A program made the position numbers and the translations under genes. This document shows positions 11,257 to 22,465 of a stretch of 49,638 nt of DNA, one piece after another (the first letter of the stretch is position 1; the number at the start of each line of letters is the position of its first letter). Source of the DNA: Amoebophrya sp. A120 (taxonomy: Eukaryota > Sar > Dinophyceae > Syndiniales > Amoebophryaceae); NCBI GenBank assembly GCA_905178155.1, contig CAJINV010000023.1, forward strand, positions 754,775 through 804,412, in the 5' to 3' direction. A model generated the notes under the pieces. It saw nothing but the letters and a program-made list of their open reading frames with translations. It made no database searches and had not been told where the DNA came from.

Positions 11257-11403
11257 ATGGTAGCCACAACACCACCCCGCTTCTTCAACATAGCCGCAGT
11301 ACTTCCGCTGCTTGCGCGGCATCTTTGGTCGTCCTTCTGCCTCCGGAGGTGGTTCTGGCGACCAAGTTTGCAAGCCAACGCCGCTTGTTCGACAAGTGTG
11401 TAA
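11257..11403 (+). pseudogene. Relic first exon of a GT2-like gene copy
   Basis: ATG 11257 to a stop at 11401-11403, 48 residues. The start MVATTPPRFFNIAAVLPLLA and the following HLWSSFCLRRWFWRPSLQA match the N-terminus of the gene at 27651 (MVAAAPPSRFFNTATVSTLLA, HLWSSFCLRRPFWRPSLQA). The upstream DNA matches too. No remaining exons follow; the PC-esterase gene begins 61 bp downstream. Best read as a truncated duplicate whose promoter region may now serve the next gene. Confidence 0.7.
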
Positions 11404-11463
11404 CTGTAACGCTTTTTTCTTGGGATAGAAGCGGAGCATATTATTTCTCGGTGGCGGCATTTG

Positions 11464-14400
11464 ATGTTGAGTGCGACAACCTCGTCGTTTAGTCAGCAGC
11501 AGCAGGATCATATGTTGGAAAAACATGATCCTCGGGCGACGTCGTCCAGGGAGGGCATTCACGGAACAAGCATGTCGAGACGACGGCTCGGCCTCGGTAC
11601 CGCCGCGTGTTTGGTCCTTCTCTTACTGCAGATCGTGCTTACGCGGATTCTGCTTGCTGCGGTGCAGGTAACAGATGGTGGAGGAGCAGTCGTGTGTGTC
11701 AAGACACAGCATCATTCGGGGACAGGTGCACGACCACAGGGAGTAGAACCAGCAGGAACATCTTCCCCATTGGCGCCTGTCCCCGGGGACAGGGAAAAGA
11801 ATCAAAGCACTAATAAAGGAGAATCTTTACAAAAAATGCCGAAGAACGGAGTAGTCCTCTCCTGCGGGAATGGTGCGCCAACCCTGGAAGCCGGACCGGG
11901 GGGGCGATTCTCATCAGAGGAGCTGGACAAGTTTGACTTGGAAGACCCTCGAGTGAGTCGGCTTCAACTAGTCGACGCCGTGAAGCGGTTCCGAAAACGC
12001 GTGAAGCAGCTTTATTCCAATAAAAAATCCACGACCCTCCCCACGCTCAAACGGAGATTTGTGTACCATGATTTGTGATCACAAGTCACCGATTGATTGT
12101 CATATGCTACAAGGGAAGTACAAGTAGAGACGCGAACTGTACTAGTAACGCTGGCTGGCGTGGGCGGTACTAAGCCTTGCGTCCTCACCAGCATGAACAG
12201 AAGCAACTGGAACGACGGGAAACAGCATGACAAGATGCCTGCAAACGGGGCCGCAGCTGTGTGGTCTGTTAGCCCTCTAGCAATATTACAAGGCAATCCT
12301 CCTACGCAAGTCCAGCATCACGAATTTCCTTTTCGATATGGGGAGGGAGAATTTCTCCTCGCAATAAGCCCGACGAGATGAACGCACAGCTGACTGCGCA
12401 GGTCTTGCAAGCAACAGAAACGCAGCAAATAACAGGCGGCGCTGCCTCGTCCAGCACCTCGTATCAACTGCAAATATGATCCCTGGACGATGTCTGGAAG
12501 GATGCAAGGTTTGTCATGCGAGGCTACCACAGCTTCCAACTCTGTAATGCGCGTTAAGTTATATCCCAAAAGCCACATTTCTCTGCAATACAGCGACGCA
12601 GTTTGTGATGCAAAGACAGCACAACAATACTTACAGTAACTGAAAAACAACTTGTCATGCTTGGCTGTCAATGGAGGCGCCCGCATGATTTTTCGCCAAG
12701 CAGCATCATAAGTTTCCAGACATCCAGGGATAATTGAAGTGGATAAGTCGGCGGGAGGTACGACTTCTACCAGTACTAGCGCGGGCTCTATCGAGAGGAA
12801 AAAATCTGCCCTCCCCATATCGAAGCAGAAGTTTATTGTAGTGCTGTATGATCTATTGCGTACACAAAGAAAGCGACTTGTATTGCCAGGAGGCCAAGAC
12901 TACACGCGGTTGCGGCTTTGTCTGCAGACATATGTTCTCGCGCAGTTTCCCGTCGTTCCAGATGCTGCGTGTCAACATGCTGAAGACGCAAGGCTTGATG
13001 TTACCAACGCCAGACGCAGTCCGTTGTTACAACGCACGGCGTTGTGGTGTCGCAGCGCCAAGCCCAAGGCCGGGGGGCAAAGTTGCCACAAAATCGATTT
13101 TGTGCCCCCCGCAGCGCGAGCGGCAGCGCCAGGTCTAAGGCCGCGGGGCAAAATTGCCGGGAAATCGATTCTATGCCCCTCTTGGCAAGGGCGGCGCCGC
13201 AGCCCCGCAGCGCCAGGCCGGAAGGCGCCGGGGGGAATTGCCGGAGAGCCGACCGACTGCTCGGTCGCCTTCTGAGCAAAGGCGGCGTAGCGGTGTCGCA
13301 CAGCCGGCCCCTAGGCCGCGCGGCAAAATTGCCAGGAAATCGATTTTGTATGTCTTTTAGCAAGAGCGGCGCTGCGGAACCGCAACGCCGCTCGCGCTAG
13401 TAGGCATACAAAATCGATTTTCGGGCAATTTTGCCGCGCGACCTTGACGAAACGAGGCCGGCGCGCCGGGAATTTTGCCCCGCTGCCCCAGGGCTGGGAT
13501 TGCTGGCGCTGTCACGCTGCAGCATCCCGCTTGTCAAGAGGGGCACAGGTTCGGTTTTCCGGCAATCTTGCCTCGCGCCTGCCTGGCGCTGCGACACTGT
13601 GGCGCGGCTGTTGCTAAGAGCGGCACATAATCGATTTCCCGGCAGTTTTATTCTGCCCCGCGGACTTAGGCCTGGCACTGCGGCTAAGGCGGGAACAGAT
13701 TCGGTCTTCCGGCACTTTTATTCTGCCCCGCGGCCTTAGACCTGGCGCTGCCTGCAACGAAGACGGGCACAGAGTCGATCTCCCGGCGATTTTGCTTTGT
13801 GGCCTTGTGCCTGTTGCTGCGCCACCGCAAGGCAGTAGTTGCACTGCCCCGCGGCCTCAGGCCTGGCGCTGCGAGTAAGAAGGGCACAGAGGCGATTTTC
13901 CGGCAATTTTGACTCGCGGCCTTGGCTTGGCGCAGCGACGCTAAAAGCCAGCTCTCTCTAAGATGCGCACAGACAAAACCGCCCCGCCGGCTGATTTTGC
14001 TTGCTTGTCGAAGTTGGGTCGCTGGTCGAATCATCATGGCGATTCTATCGCCAAAACCTCGCACACTTCCACAAGAATTCGGCGCATATTATGTAGGTAT
14101 TTGGACACCCAAAGGCGTGGCATTTGGGTACTCAAATACAGTAGCAGACTTCGAGCGAAGTGATGATGCAGGGGTTGTATAACTGAGTAACAACATGCTG
14201 AAGACGCAAGGCTTGTTGTTCCCAACGCCAGTCGGCACTACGGTCCGCATGATCTCTACTTCCCTTCTTGTAGCTGCATGACCACGTAAATATTTAAAAT
14301 TTGTGATCACAAATCACAAGACACATCAAATCTCCGTTTGAGTACTATGCTGGGGACAACGAGGGCGGATTTTTCATTGGAATAGGCTCAAACTCTTCAA

Positions 14401-17400
14401 AAACGTTACTGCTCGGCGGGAAAAAGGGCGGAGGTGGCCTGGCGAAGCAGAAAGGCGCGGCTCCATGCGGCGGCAATAAAACAGATCAGTTTCTAAGACC
14501 GTCTGCGATTCCGGACAAATCAGTAGCACCATGCGCAACGGCGTGGGAAAGAGTGGCGCCGTCACGGGACGCCGGCTTTGAAAATGGCACGAGGTACGCG
14601 GGCCCTTGCGACGTCGCAGCGGTGGACGGCAACATCACGAAAAAGTATGATGTGTGGCGGTGCCCAGAAACCGCGACGCGTGGGCACTTTTTCGTCCGAA
14701 ACCTGCGGTGTCAGGAAGGAAACGTGACTTTTTCCAATGATGCCGCCTACGTGCAGCGTGTCAAGAAGCTGGTTGGGTCCGACGAGTTCGAGTTCTACCT
14801 GTTGGGACCGGAGCTTCACGCACTAACGGATATCCTGAGTAAAAATGTCCCCACACCAGATTCAAGATGGGAAATCCGGTAGACAAATCAGCCACCTCTG
14901 GTTGTTTCGCATGACAAGTTTATCTCCGTAGTGTAATCCTGTTTAGCTAGTTGCGAAGCATTACAGATGTAGCACATCGTGCTGATTCTAGCATTGCAAA
15001 CTCCAAAACAGGACCAGAAAATGGCTCTCTTGGGGCTCCGCATGAGAAACCTTTTTGGCATGCAGGTTTGCATGACAAATCTGGGGTGGGGACATTTTTG
15101 CTCAGGATAACGGACCCCTCGGGTTTTCGAGTCCTCGGGGACTGCCAGTACCAGCTGCTGTACAACGTGACGACGCCGGGACGCTACCGCGCCGAACTGT
15201 GGATGCAGCGGGAGCGGTGGAGGGGAATCAGCGAAGCGGAGCCGAGAAAGTGGATAGCAGGGAACAACGACGACGTTCTAGGCTCGCAGGTGTTCATAGA
15301 CTTGGGAACAAGTGGAGCCGCCGCGGAGGGGGGCGCAAGCACAACCAGTACAACTGGAGCTGCTGACGTCCTCGCTGCCGGAACCGCTCAACAGCAACTT
15401 CCTCGGTGCGACTTGAAGAAAAATCCGGGTGACTTCGGGTTTGGCCGTATCCTGTGGAAATAAAACGGGGCCCACGACACCCCAGAGTTGTCATGCAGAT
15501 TTCTGATAATTCCAGGATAGAGCGCATAACCGTCCCCATCGTCTACTTCAGTAGAGGCATTATTATTTCAAATCGTGTACGAACTTTTGACATTTGTAAT
15601 GCTGAAAACAGGATGAGGAGCTGCAGGTGACATTTGTAATGCGTCCACGGCTGTGGTCCTTGCTAGAAGTACTAACCTGCTGAACTACAGTACAGAGAGA
15701 AATTTGTCATGCCTGCGCCCAAAACCTCTGGATCTGTGTTGCAGCATCGTGCCCATCTTGATTCTGGGGTGTGGGCGGCCCCTGATCTTTGCTCAGGATA
15801 GGCCGCTGGGTTTTTCGCGGCAACGGCACCGCGGGAGACGCGAAGCTGGCTATCCCACAGAAAAAAGCAGGTAGGGCATTTTCATATATGCAAAAATAGG
15901 TACGCAGAAAAATCTGCCATGGGCAACCCCATAGCATGCTGTTTAGGACATGCAGTGCAGATTTTTTTGTGGATTCATTTTTGCATTACAAATCTGACCT
16001 GCCTGCATTTTTCTGTGCGAAGCTGGCCGCGTACCGCCCAGAAATGGTGGCCCGCGAGAATTTATCCATTGCAAATATGTCTGGGTCTGGTAGAGTGCAC
16101 GAGGACAAATAAATGCTTATTTGCCTAGTAAGAAATGGGCCGCTTTTGGCGCGGATGCATCCAAAAATTTTTCCTATTCCAGAATCTGCATCACAAGTTG
16201 CAAAACCCTTCCAAACCCAGATCGTCGATATTTGCACTGCATAGAATTTGGGAACCTTCAAGGATCACTACGTGTGGGAGCCGCGCAACTGCCACCTGCC
16301 GTACTTGCCTGGGGACCGCGCCGCGCATATCCTGGGTAAAAACGTCCCCACACCTGAGTCAAGATGGGAAATCTACAACACAGGCCCCCAAGTTTTGAGA
16401 GTCCTGCATGAGAAGTTCTCATCTGCAGTGTAGTGCTGGTTAGCAAGCAAAGGCGCATGAAATGAAAGCCATTTTCTCATCGTGTTTACAGCATTACAAA
16501 TGCAAAAACACGAGTGCAAATGCCTCTCTTGGAAATGCGCATTACAAATGTTCCTGTCATTGCGCATTTGCATGACAACTCTGGGGTGGGGACGTTTTTA
16601 CACAGGATAGCGCAGTGCCTGCAGGGCAAGGGCATCCTGGTGGTGGGAGACTCACACGCGCGCACGCTCTACAACGCCCTCGTCAGCCACGTTTGCGGGC
16701 CCAAGGGGCCTCTAGGTGGGTGGCACTCGAATTCGTGCCTCGAAGGCAATGGCCTCCCGGACCGTTGCAAAAACATCAAGCTGTGCGTGCAGCACGACGT
16801 GTTCAACACCCAGCTGGCACAGACGCCCGAGAAGTCCAATCTTCAGAACTTTTATCGGAAGGAAAAGTCCCCCCTCCCCATATTGCAAAGGTATGTTTCC
16901 GAAAATTTGCGTTGCTGATTTGAGGTCACAAATCACATTTGTCTTGCAAGAAGACAAGGGCAGAAGCTTTCGCCCCATTATGGAAGCGATTCGCCATGCT
17001 GTTGGACCTAAAGAGACGCCGTTTGCCATGCTGAACAACTAGACCCAGACGCCCCTACCTAGCCTGGGGATCTGGCCGCAATGCCTCTCTGCAATACACA
17101 GCTGATTCGTGTACACAAATCCAGCGTCAGAAATTCCGTCTTGATATGGGGAGGGGGGATTTTTCATTTTGATAACTTTGACCTGGTCATTGCCGGGATG
17201 GGCCAGCACTCCTCTGCGGGTAACTCCCGCTGGAAAATTACCCCAGAGAAAAAGCCTGGCAGGGCATTGCTATCTACTATGTTCATGCGAAAAAAGAGGT
17301 CTACAGAGGCAGAGGTGGCGGGGAGGTCAAAAAGAGGTCGACAGAGATGGAGAGAATATATAGCAATGCCCTCGGCAGCTTTTTTCTGTGTGATAAAAAC

Positions 17401-18072
17401 AGCGAAGTACGTGGAGACAGTTTCGGCTCTATCAAAAGGAAAAATCCCCCGTCCCCATATCGAAAAGGAAATCTGTGATGCTGGATTTGCGTTGTACACA
17501 TATCACATCTGTCTTGCAATAGAGGACTGCAGGCATACGCCAACCCTGGGCAGCGAGGTTTTCACATAGGCGCCTAGCATTTTTACAAATGTCCACACTG
17601 TAGACCCACCAGCATCTTCACAAACCGCCTGCATAATGCGGCGTAGCCTGCTGTGGGGTTGCCTTCTTGCAACACAGGGACGATTTGTGCCCACAAATCA
17701 GCAGCGCAGATTTCCCGCGGCTTCCTTTTCGATATGGGGAGGGGGGTTTTTTGCTTGCGATAGGCCCGGGGTGCGGGTTTTGCGGCGGCGGTGAAAAAGT
17801 TCGGCAAGCCGATTTACTGGCACGATTTGAACGACTTTCCGTTTCGCAACGACGGGTTCGTCCGCGGCTTCCAGGATCGCCGTGGCCACTCTTTCATGCG
17901 GCTCTGGAACACGTACGCCGCCGAGGAAATGGACAAAAGACATATTCCGGTTCTACCCGCGTTTCCTAGCAGCCAAGCCTGGCAGCGCCAGACCGATGCC
18001 CACATGCCACTGCCAGTTCTTCAGGCGAGCGTGGCACAGTTTATCTGGAACGTCCTTGGCTGTAGTACGTAG
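11464..18072 (+). CDS. PC-esterase / SGNH-like O-acyl-modifying membrane protein (12 exons)
   Basis: Exons 11464-12012, 12372-12461, 12751-12788, 14390-14830, 15115-15447, 15806-15850, 16028-16062, 16249-16327, 16615-16852, 17180-17238, 17401-17429, 17768-18072: 746 residues. ATG 11572 (MSRRRLGLG) is an alternative start, directly ahead of the membrane anchor (LVLLLLQIVLTRILLA). After a Ser/Thr-rich stem comes a filamin-like segment (GDCQYQLLYNVTTPGRYRAE), then the PC-esterase signature VVGDSHAR near residue 547 and a C-terminal T-D-A-H-M-P near 721 carrying the expected Asp-His pair. This layout resembles NXPE, TBL and CAS1 proteins, which add or remove acyl groups on glycans in the secretory pathway. 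All eleven introns are introners; intron 3 is 1.6 kb because a satellite sits inside it. Confidence 0.8.
12013..12366. mobile_element. Introner A, drifted
   Basis: Ends TATTCCAATAAAAAATCC and GAATTTCTCCTCGCAATA. Flanks AGCTT/AGCCC (3 of 5). 359 bp removed, giving KQL-DEMNAQL. Confidence 0.85.
12462..12745. mobile_element. Introner C, drifted
   Basis: Starts TATCAACTGCAAATATGATC, ends in its near inverse (GAAGTGGATA). Flanks CCTCG/AGTCG (3 of 5). 289 bp removed. Confidence 0.82.
12789..14384. mobile_element. Introner A enlarged by a nested satellite
   Basis: Family A left half 12789 to about 13020, right half from about 14190 to 14384 (both carry the GCTGAAGACGCAAGGCTTG interior). Exact duplication GGCTC. 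1601 bp must be removed to join exons 3 and 4, and the frame is kept. Confidence 0.88.
13040..13960. repeat. GC-rich satellite with central inversion, inside an intron
   Basis: Roughly 75-80-bp units sharing a GGCAAAATTGCCGGGAAATC type core followed by a GC-rich arm. Before about 13390 the core reads in one direction; after it the reverse complement (GATTTTCGGGCAATTTTGCC) is repeated. The centre, near 13336-13430, forms a long imperfect palindrome. Confidence 0.85.
14831..15109. mobile_element. Introner B
   Basis: Starts TATCCTGAGTAAAAATGTCC. Exact duplication ACGGA. 284 bp removed. Confidence 0.92.
15448..15800. mobile_element. Introner B, longer variant
   Basis: Starts TATCCTGTGGAAATAAAACG, ends GATCTTTGCTCAGGATA. 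Exact duplication GGCCG. 358 bp removed. Confidence 0.9.
15851..16022. mobile_element. Introner G
   Basis: 172 bp. Inverted ends around CCACAGAAAAAAGCAGGTAG and CCTGCATTTTTCTGTGCGAAG. Exact duplication CTGGC. 177 bp removed. Confidence 0.88.
16063..16243. mobile_element. Introner C, short
   Basis: Starts TATCCATTGCAAATATGTCT. Exact duplication GAATT. 186 bp removed. Confidence 0.9.
16328..16609. mobile_element. Introner B
   Basis: Starts TATCCTGGGTAAAAACGTCC, ends GGGGACGTTTTTACACAGGATA (inverted). Exact duplication GCGCA. 287 bp removed, just before the GDSHAR exon. Confidence 0.92.
16853..17174. mobile_element. Introner A
   Basis: Starts TATCGGAAGGAAAAGTCCCC. Exact duplication ACTTT. 327 bp removed. 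Confidence 0.92.
17239..17395. mobile_element. Introner G
   Basis: 157 bp. Ends TACCCCAGAGAAAAAGCCTG and GCTTTTTTCTGTGTGATA. Flanks AAAAT/AAAAC (4 of 5). 162 bp removed. Confidence 0.87.
17430..17762. mobile_element. Introner A
   Basis: Starts TATCAAAAGGAAAAATCCCC. Flanks GGCTC/GGCCC (4 of 5). 338 bp removed. Confidence 0.9.
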
Positions 18073-18862
18073 TTGGAGCTATCCTCCATTCAAAAGCTCC
18101 ACCCCAGAGCGGCCGTATAACCTGCAAATATCGATCTGGGTCTGGAAGGTTGGAACTTGTATGTAATGCTGGTTTTTTTACCTTGTTCCTGTGAATAAAT
18201 CTGTGGGCATCGACCTGCACGGGCTCCATGTGTGCCGGAAGTAGCAGTGCAGCTACTGTGTGAGATGAGTTTTTTCTGCTCTCCCCGATAGAGAAAAGTG
18301 AAATGAAGGAAAAGCAGCCAGCGGAAGGATCATGACAAGCATGACGAGCAACCTTTTTGCCGCCCCCTTTTTTAGAAGTGCAACTTACAACTCCCTTGCG
18401 AGCATTAACACAAATAGCGCTCTCCGACCAAGAATGTAAAGTAGTGCAGTTGCACCAGCGTGCATAAACTTAGCCAATCAGATTACGCGGAGATCAGATG
18501 TTCTAAAATGAAACTAAACTATGCTGGTGCGGCGCGCTGAAGCGCGCCCCTAGTAAACTTCCTCATAATTTTGACTTCAAGTCCGTGGTTGAGGTCAGTT
18601 ACGTCTTCAAGCCTACTTGCGTAGTACTATGTCATACGCGGACGCAGCAGTTCCTGCGCCCTCGTGCAGAAGTGGGGTAGTAAAGTACCCCACGACCTCG
18701 CCCTCGGGGCAACTTTATTATTCTGTACCGAGGGACACAAATAAAAGTACATATAGAAGTATGGTCGACGCAGAAGGGGGAAGGACCACTACACAAGCGA
18801 CGGCTTTCGTGACGTGGCACAAGGACAGAGTGTTTCTTTCGTCTTGATAGCCTCGCCATTCC
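18073..18862 (+). other. Intergenic region with half an introner C
   Basis: 790 bp. Holds a family C left end at about 18117-18180 (GCAAATATCGATCTGGGTCT then GGAAGG) with no matching right end, and a GC hairpin at about 18528-18551 (GCGGCGCGCTGAAGCGCGCC). The open frame at 18617-18847 shows no recognisable protein. Confidence 0.6.
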
Positions 18863-21733
18863 ATGCTCTGCGTGCTGGGCCTGGACCGTCTCGCGCGGTC
18901 GCTGGTGATCGCGTATTTTCTTTTTTTCTTCTTTTGCCTCGTGCGACACCGGCGCTCAGCTGCCCTCGGGCTGGAGGTGGGAGTAGCGCGCAGCAGTCCG
19001 CTAAAGGGCACACTGCCAACATCATCACACCTCGCGCGACCCCGAAAAAGGCTATTACAATGAAAAACGCCCCCTCCCCATATCAAAATGGAAATCTGTG
19101 ATGCAGATTTGTGGTCACAAATCAGTTTGTGATGTTAGAAGGCAAAAGATGCGGACTGTAGTGCTGTCTAGCGTGGGAAAGCCTTGCAGCTCCAGGATGA
19201 CAGGAGGCAACTGGAAGTGGGAAACGGCATGACAGATTACCTGCAATTTAGGCCGCAGCTTCGTCTCTTGGCCTTCTAGCAATACAAGTTGATTTGTGTA
19301 CTCAAACACAGCATCACAAATTCGCGCATCTTCCGTTTCCGATATGGGGTGGGGGCTTTTTTCACTTTGATAAAGGCCCGAGCCCGTTCACTTTGCGGAG
19401 GACCACTCTAATCTGGATCTGCACTTTATCAAAAGGAACAATCCCCCCTCCCCATATCGAAAAGGAAATCTGTGATGCTGGATTTGTGTACACAAATCGG
19501 ATTTGTCTTGGGGTGAAGGACTGCAGGCAGATATAAAGTCTGAGCAGGGTGCTTTCGTGTAGGCACCTAGCAAGGCAGGCGTGTCCTATGTAGGCCCTAC
19601 AGCATTACGAATTGCCTGCAAAATGCGGCGGAGTATAATCTGGATTTGCCTTCTTGCAATACAGAGACGATTTGCGCTCACTAATCAACATCACAAACTT
19701 TCAGAAGTGCCTCTTTTTGGTATGGGGAGGGGGAATTTTTCCTCTTAATACCCTTTCCAAGAACGCTATCCAAGTAGAGAAAATCAGCTGTCGATTAGTG
19801 TAGTAGTTGTCTTCGAGGAGAGGCATGACAATAAACTTCTTCCGAAACAAGACAGAGAAAGTTTGTCATGCGCAGCTGCTTAGGAGGTGTCTTCGAGGGA
19901 AGGCATGACAATAAAGTTCCTCCGCAACTTAGTTGTTGTACTATCGGTCTATATGAAAACAGCGATGAGAAGTTGACAATTCGTGGCTTTCTGGTACGAC
20001 AAGTGCTTATTGTTTGACATAGAAGTTCTGCTGCACATATTATATAACTTAAACTTTACACTCAGAATAGCTGCACAGAAGAAGTTTTTTTCTTGCATAA
20101 ACGCTCGGAAAGCTTCCGAAGCAGAGGTACACGGCGACCGCGAGGGCCGGCAACGATGAGGTTCTGCGGCTACTGCGCAGCGACAAGGTTTTCGTCGCGG
20201 CACGCCTTTCCTATAAAGGGGCAGAGGCGCAGGTTGCGCAGGCGATGATTCTCGGGAATACGAAAAGCGCCGGAACGCAGCTCCTGAAGGACGCCACCAT
20301 TATATTCAGAGGAAAAATGATCCCCCCTGCCCATTTTGAGAAGGTATGTTTTCGCAAATGTGTGCTGCTGAGTTGTAACCACAAATCAAGTTTGTCTTGC
20401 AAGAAGACAACTGCACAGGCCTCCGTGCCATAATGGAAGCGATTTGGCATCCTGTTGAGCCTAGAGGGCAGTCGTTTGCAGCGTCAATGCTAACCAATTA
20501 GACCCAGACGCCCCTACCTAGGCTACAGATCTGGCCGCAGTGCCTTACTGCAAGAAAATTATAGAGCGTATTTGTATAAGTACGCAAATTCAGCATCAGA
20601 AACGTCATTTTGATATGGGGAGGGGGGATTCATTTTCCTTTTTATACATCAATGCGGGAATCTATCCCATGACACAAGACGGGGTCGCCGCCTACGCCAA
20701 GGAGCTGTCGCGCTCCCTGGCCGAGCTTACTGAGGACGATCTCATCGCAGCGTTCGATTATTCAACCCGACCAAATGGAGAGATAGCGTCTCTCGAATCC
20801 AAGCTCTCCCGGGCCAAGGTTTACCCGAACCGTTTTTTGGAACCCTGGTATTTCCCCGAGAATCCGTGGTCAAGCGTACCAAATGAAAAAGAGATGTCCC
20901 GTCCCAACCCCAGAAGTTTCAAAAACGATATGTGTTGCATAAGATTTTCAAATGCGAATCTTTTTACCTATGCGTGCTTGGATTGGAACGCTGTCTCTCA
21001 TGCAGAGTGTAGGCACGCGAAGAAGTTCCTAGCTGACAGCCCAGCCTTGTAATGGGCCTTTTTGCAACTGAAATTTTTGCTATTCTTGTTCGAAAATAAC
21101 GCGTGACGCTGATACAAGAAAGGCGGCAGATGTTTCCATTGGGAACTTTTGCAACACAAACACCTTCATATTCTGGGGCGGCGGTAACATTTTTCACTTT
21201 GATAAAGCGCACTCGCCGGAAAAACCGTTCTGGTCATCGCTGCGATGGTAGAAAGTTTTCGATGCCAAATGCGTGAAGACCGCCGCCCAACCATTTGGAG
21301 CCACGTCAACAGCTCCATACTTCCCGAGTTTTCCATAAAATACGTGCCCTCGGTGCAATCCTGTTGCGGCCTCAGGCCCCACGCAAGCTGGACAGAGTCG
21401 CTCAAAGTGATGCAGAAGGCCATCGACGCTGTTGGCCACTTCGACGTGGCTCTGGTCGCGGCCGGGGCCTACGGCTTCCCCCTGGCCGCCTACTGCCGGC
21501 GCAAGCACAATCGGAGCGCCATAGTGATAGGAGGCGGGCTCCAGTTGCTTTTCGGAGTGAAGGGAAACCGTTGGGAAAAGCATCCCATAATTCGCCCGCT
21601 GTTCGGGTCGCAGTGGATTTACCCTCTGCTGTCTGAGGTCCCGAAGCAGGCTAATCTGGTAGAGGGCGCATGCTATTGGGGGCCCAAGGCTTTGAGCCTG
21701 GAGTACTGCCCCGCGACCCGGGGAAAGAAATAG
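18863..21733 (+). CDS. GT-D-like glycosyltransferase, type II membrane protein (6 exons)
   Basis: Exons 18863-19052, 19378-19426, 19756-19766, 20105-20302, 20652-20876, 21210-21733: 1197 nt, 398 residues. ATG 18863 opens a short tail (MLCVLGLDRLARSL) and a strong anchor (VIAYFLFFFFCLV). The C-terminal half has the pattern LVAAGAYGFPLAAYC then IGGGLQLLFGVKGNRW (about residues 332-346), remembered from bacterial and algal proteins annotated as GT-D fold glycosyltransferases. The name is moderate confidence; the exon structure is firmer. Exon 3 is only 11 nt, caught between two introners. All five introns are introners. The upstream esterase gene and the downstream DUF268 gene run in the same direction. 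Confidence 0.75.
19053..19372. mobile_element. Introner A
   Basis: Starts TATTACAATGAAAAACGCCC. Exact duplication AAGGC. 325 bp removed. Confidence 0.92.
19427..19750. mobile_element. Introner A
   Basis: Starts TATCAAAAGGAACAATCCCC. Flanks CACTT/CCCTT (4 of 5). 329 bp removed. Confidence 0.9.
19767..20099. mobile_element. Introner, singleton family
   Basis: Starts TATCCAAGTAGAGAAAATCA, ends TTTTTTTCTTGCATA; only about 8 bp of the ends pair. Exact duplication AACGC. 338 bp removed. Confidence 0.82.
20303..20646. mobile_element. Introner A
   Basis: Starts TATTCAGAGGAAAAATGATC. Flanks CATTA/CATCA (4 of 5). 349 bp removed. Confidence 0.9.
20877..21204. mobile_element. Introner H (A-related)
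   Basis: Starts TACCAAATGAAAAAGAGATG, ends ACATTTTTCACTTTGATA. Exact duplication AAGCG. 333 bp removed. Confidence 0.9.
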
Positions 21734-22465
21734 CACTGCCCCGCTGGACCCTCGTCCCCAAGGTTGAAAAACGTGCCGTGCGAGACAATAGTCCAAAACA
21801 GCTCTTGTTGTGATAGTAGCCGAATAAACCAAACGCCCGCACTGATGTCGGAAAGAATGGCGTCCAGACGACAGAAGTTCGTGGTTCTATGGTGGCACGC
21901 AAGACGCAAGCGGTTCGATAGTCTCATCTTTTTCCGTACAGCTTATCAATAGCCACGTAGCTGAGTGCGTCTAGACCTCTAGTCGGAACCAACAGCGAGG
22001 AAGGACCCATAATAAGCAGGAGGCTGCCGTTTCTATAGTACGAGGGAGTGCGTATAAGCATCTCTAACTCAGCGCAGAAGTTCGCTCCGGCTATTGTGCT
22101 CTACAACAAACACTTTACTTTTTGACTTTGCATGGCAATATAAGAAGGCTGCTGTTTCTAGCAACGCGGCCAGCTCCCGAGCTCGTTCGCCTGGCATATT
22201 CATTTGTCTGCAGCGATCGAGTAAACTTCGTCAGAATGCTGGCCCAGCGCGCTCTCTCTTGAACTGCGTTTCAAGGTCTTTTTGATTTGCTGCAGAGGGA
22301 AATAAACGCCGAAGAAGCCAAGCACCTGCCTGCTCTCGACTGTGGACCACGGTGCCAAACATTTAGACCCCCGCAACCCAGCCCAAAAACGAGGCGAAGA
22401 AAGAAACCACTGACCGAGTTAGCAGAAGTCGAGGCTGAAACATCAAGGCTAGTAAAAAATAAAGG
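21734..22465 (+). other. Intergenic region
   Basis: 732 bp with no introner, RNA gene or supported frame. Confidence 0.5.

Noticed and set aside
13040-13960. Open frames of 90-130 codons on both strands
   Set aside because: They are products of the GC-rich satellite inside an intron.
18617-18847. Short open frame (MSYADAAVPAPSC...) ahead of the GT-D-like gene
   Set aside because: No domain, no anchor, no introner; it could be an upstream frame in the leader but nothing supports translation.
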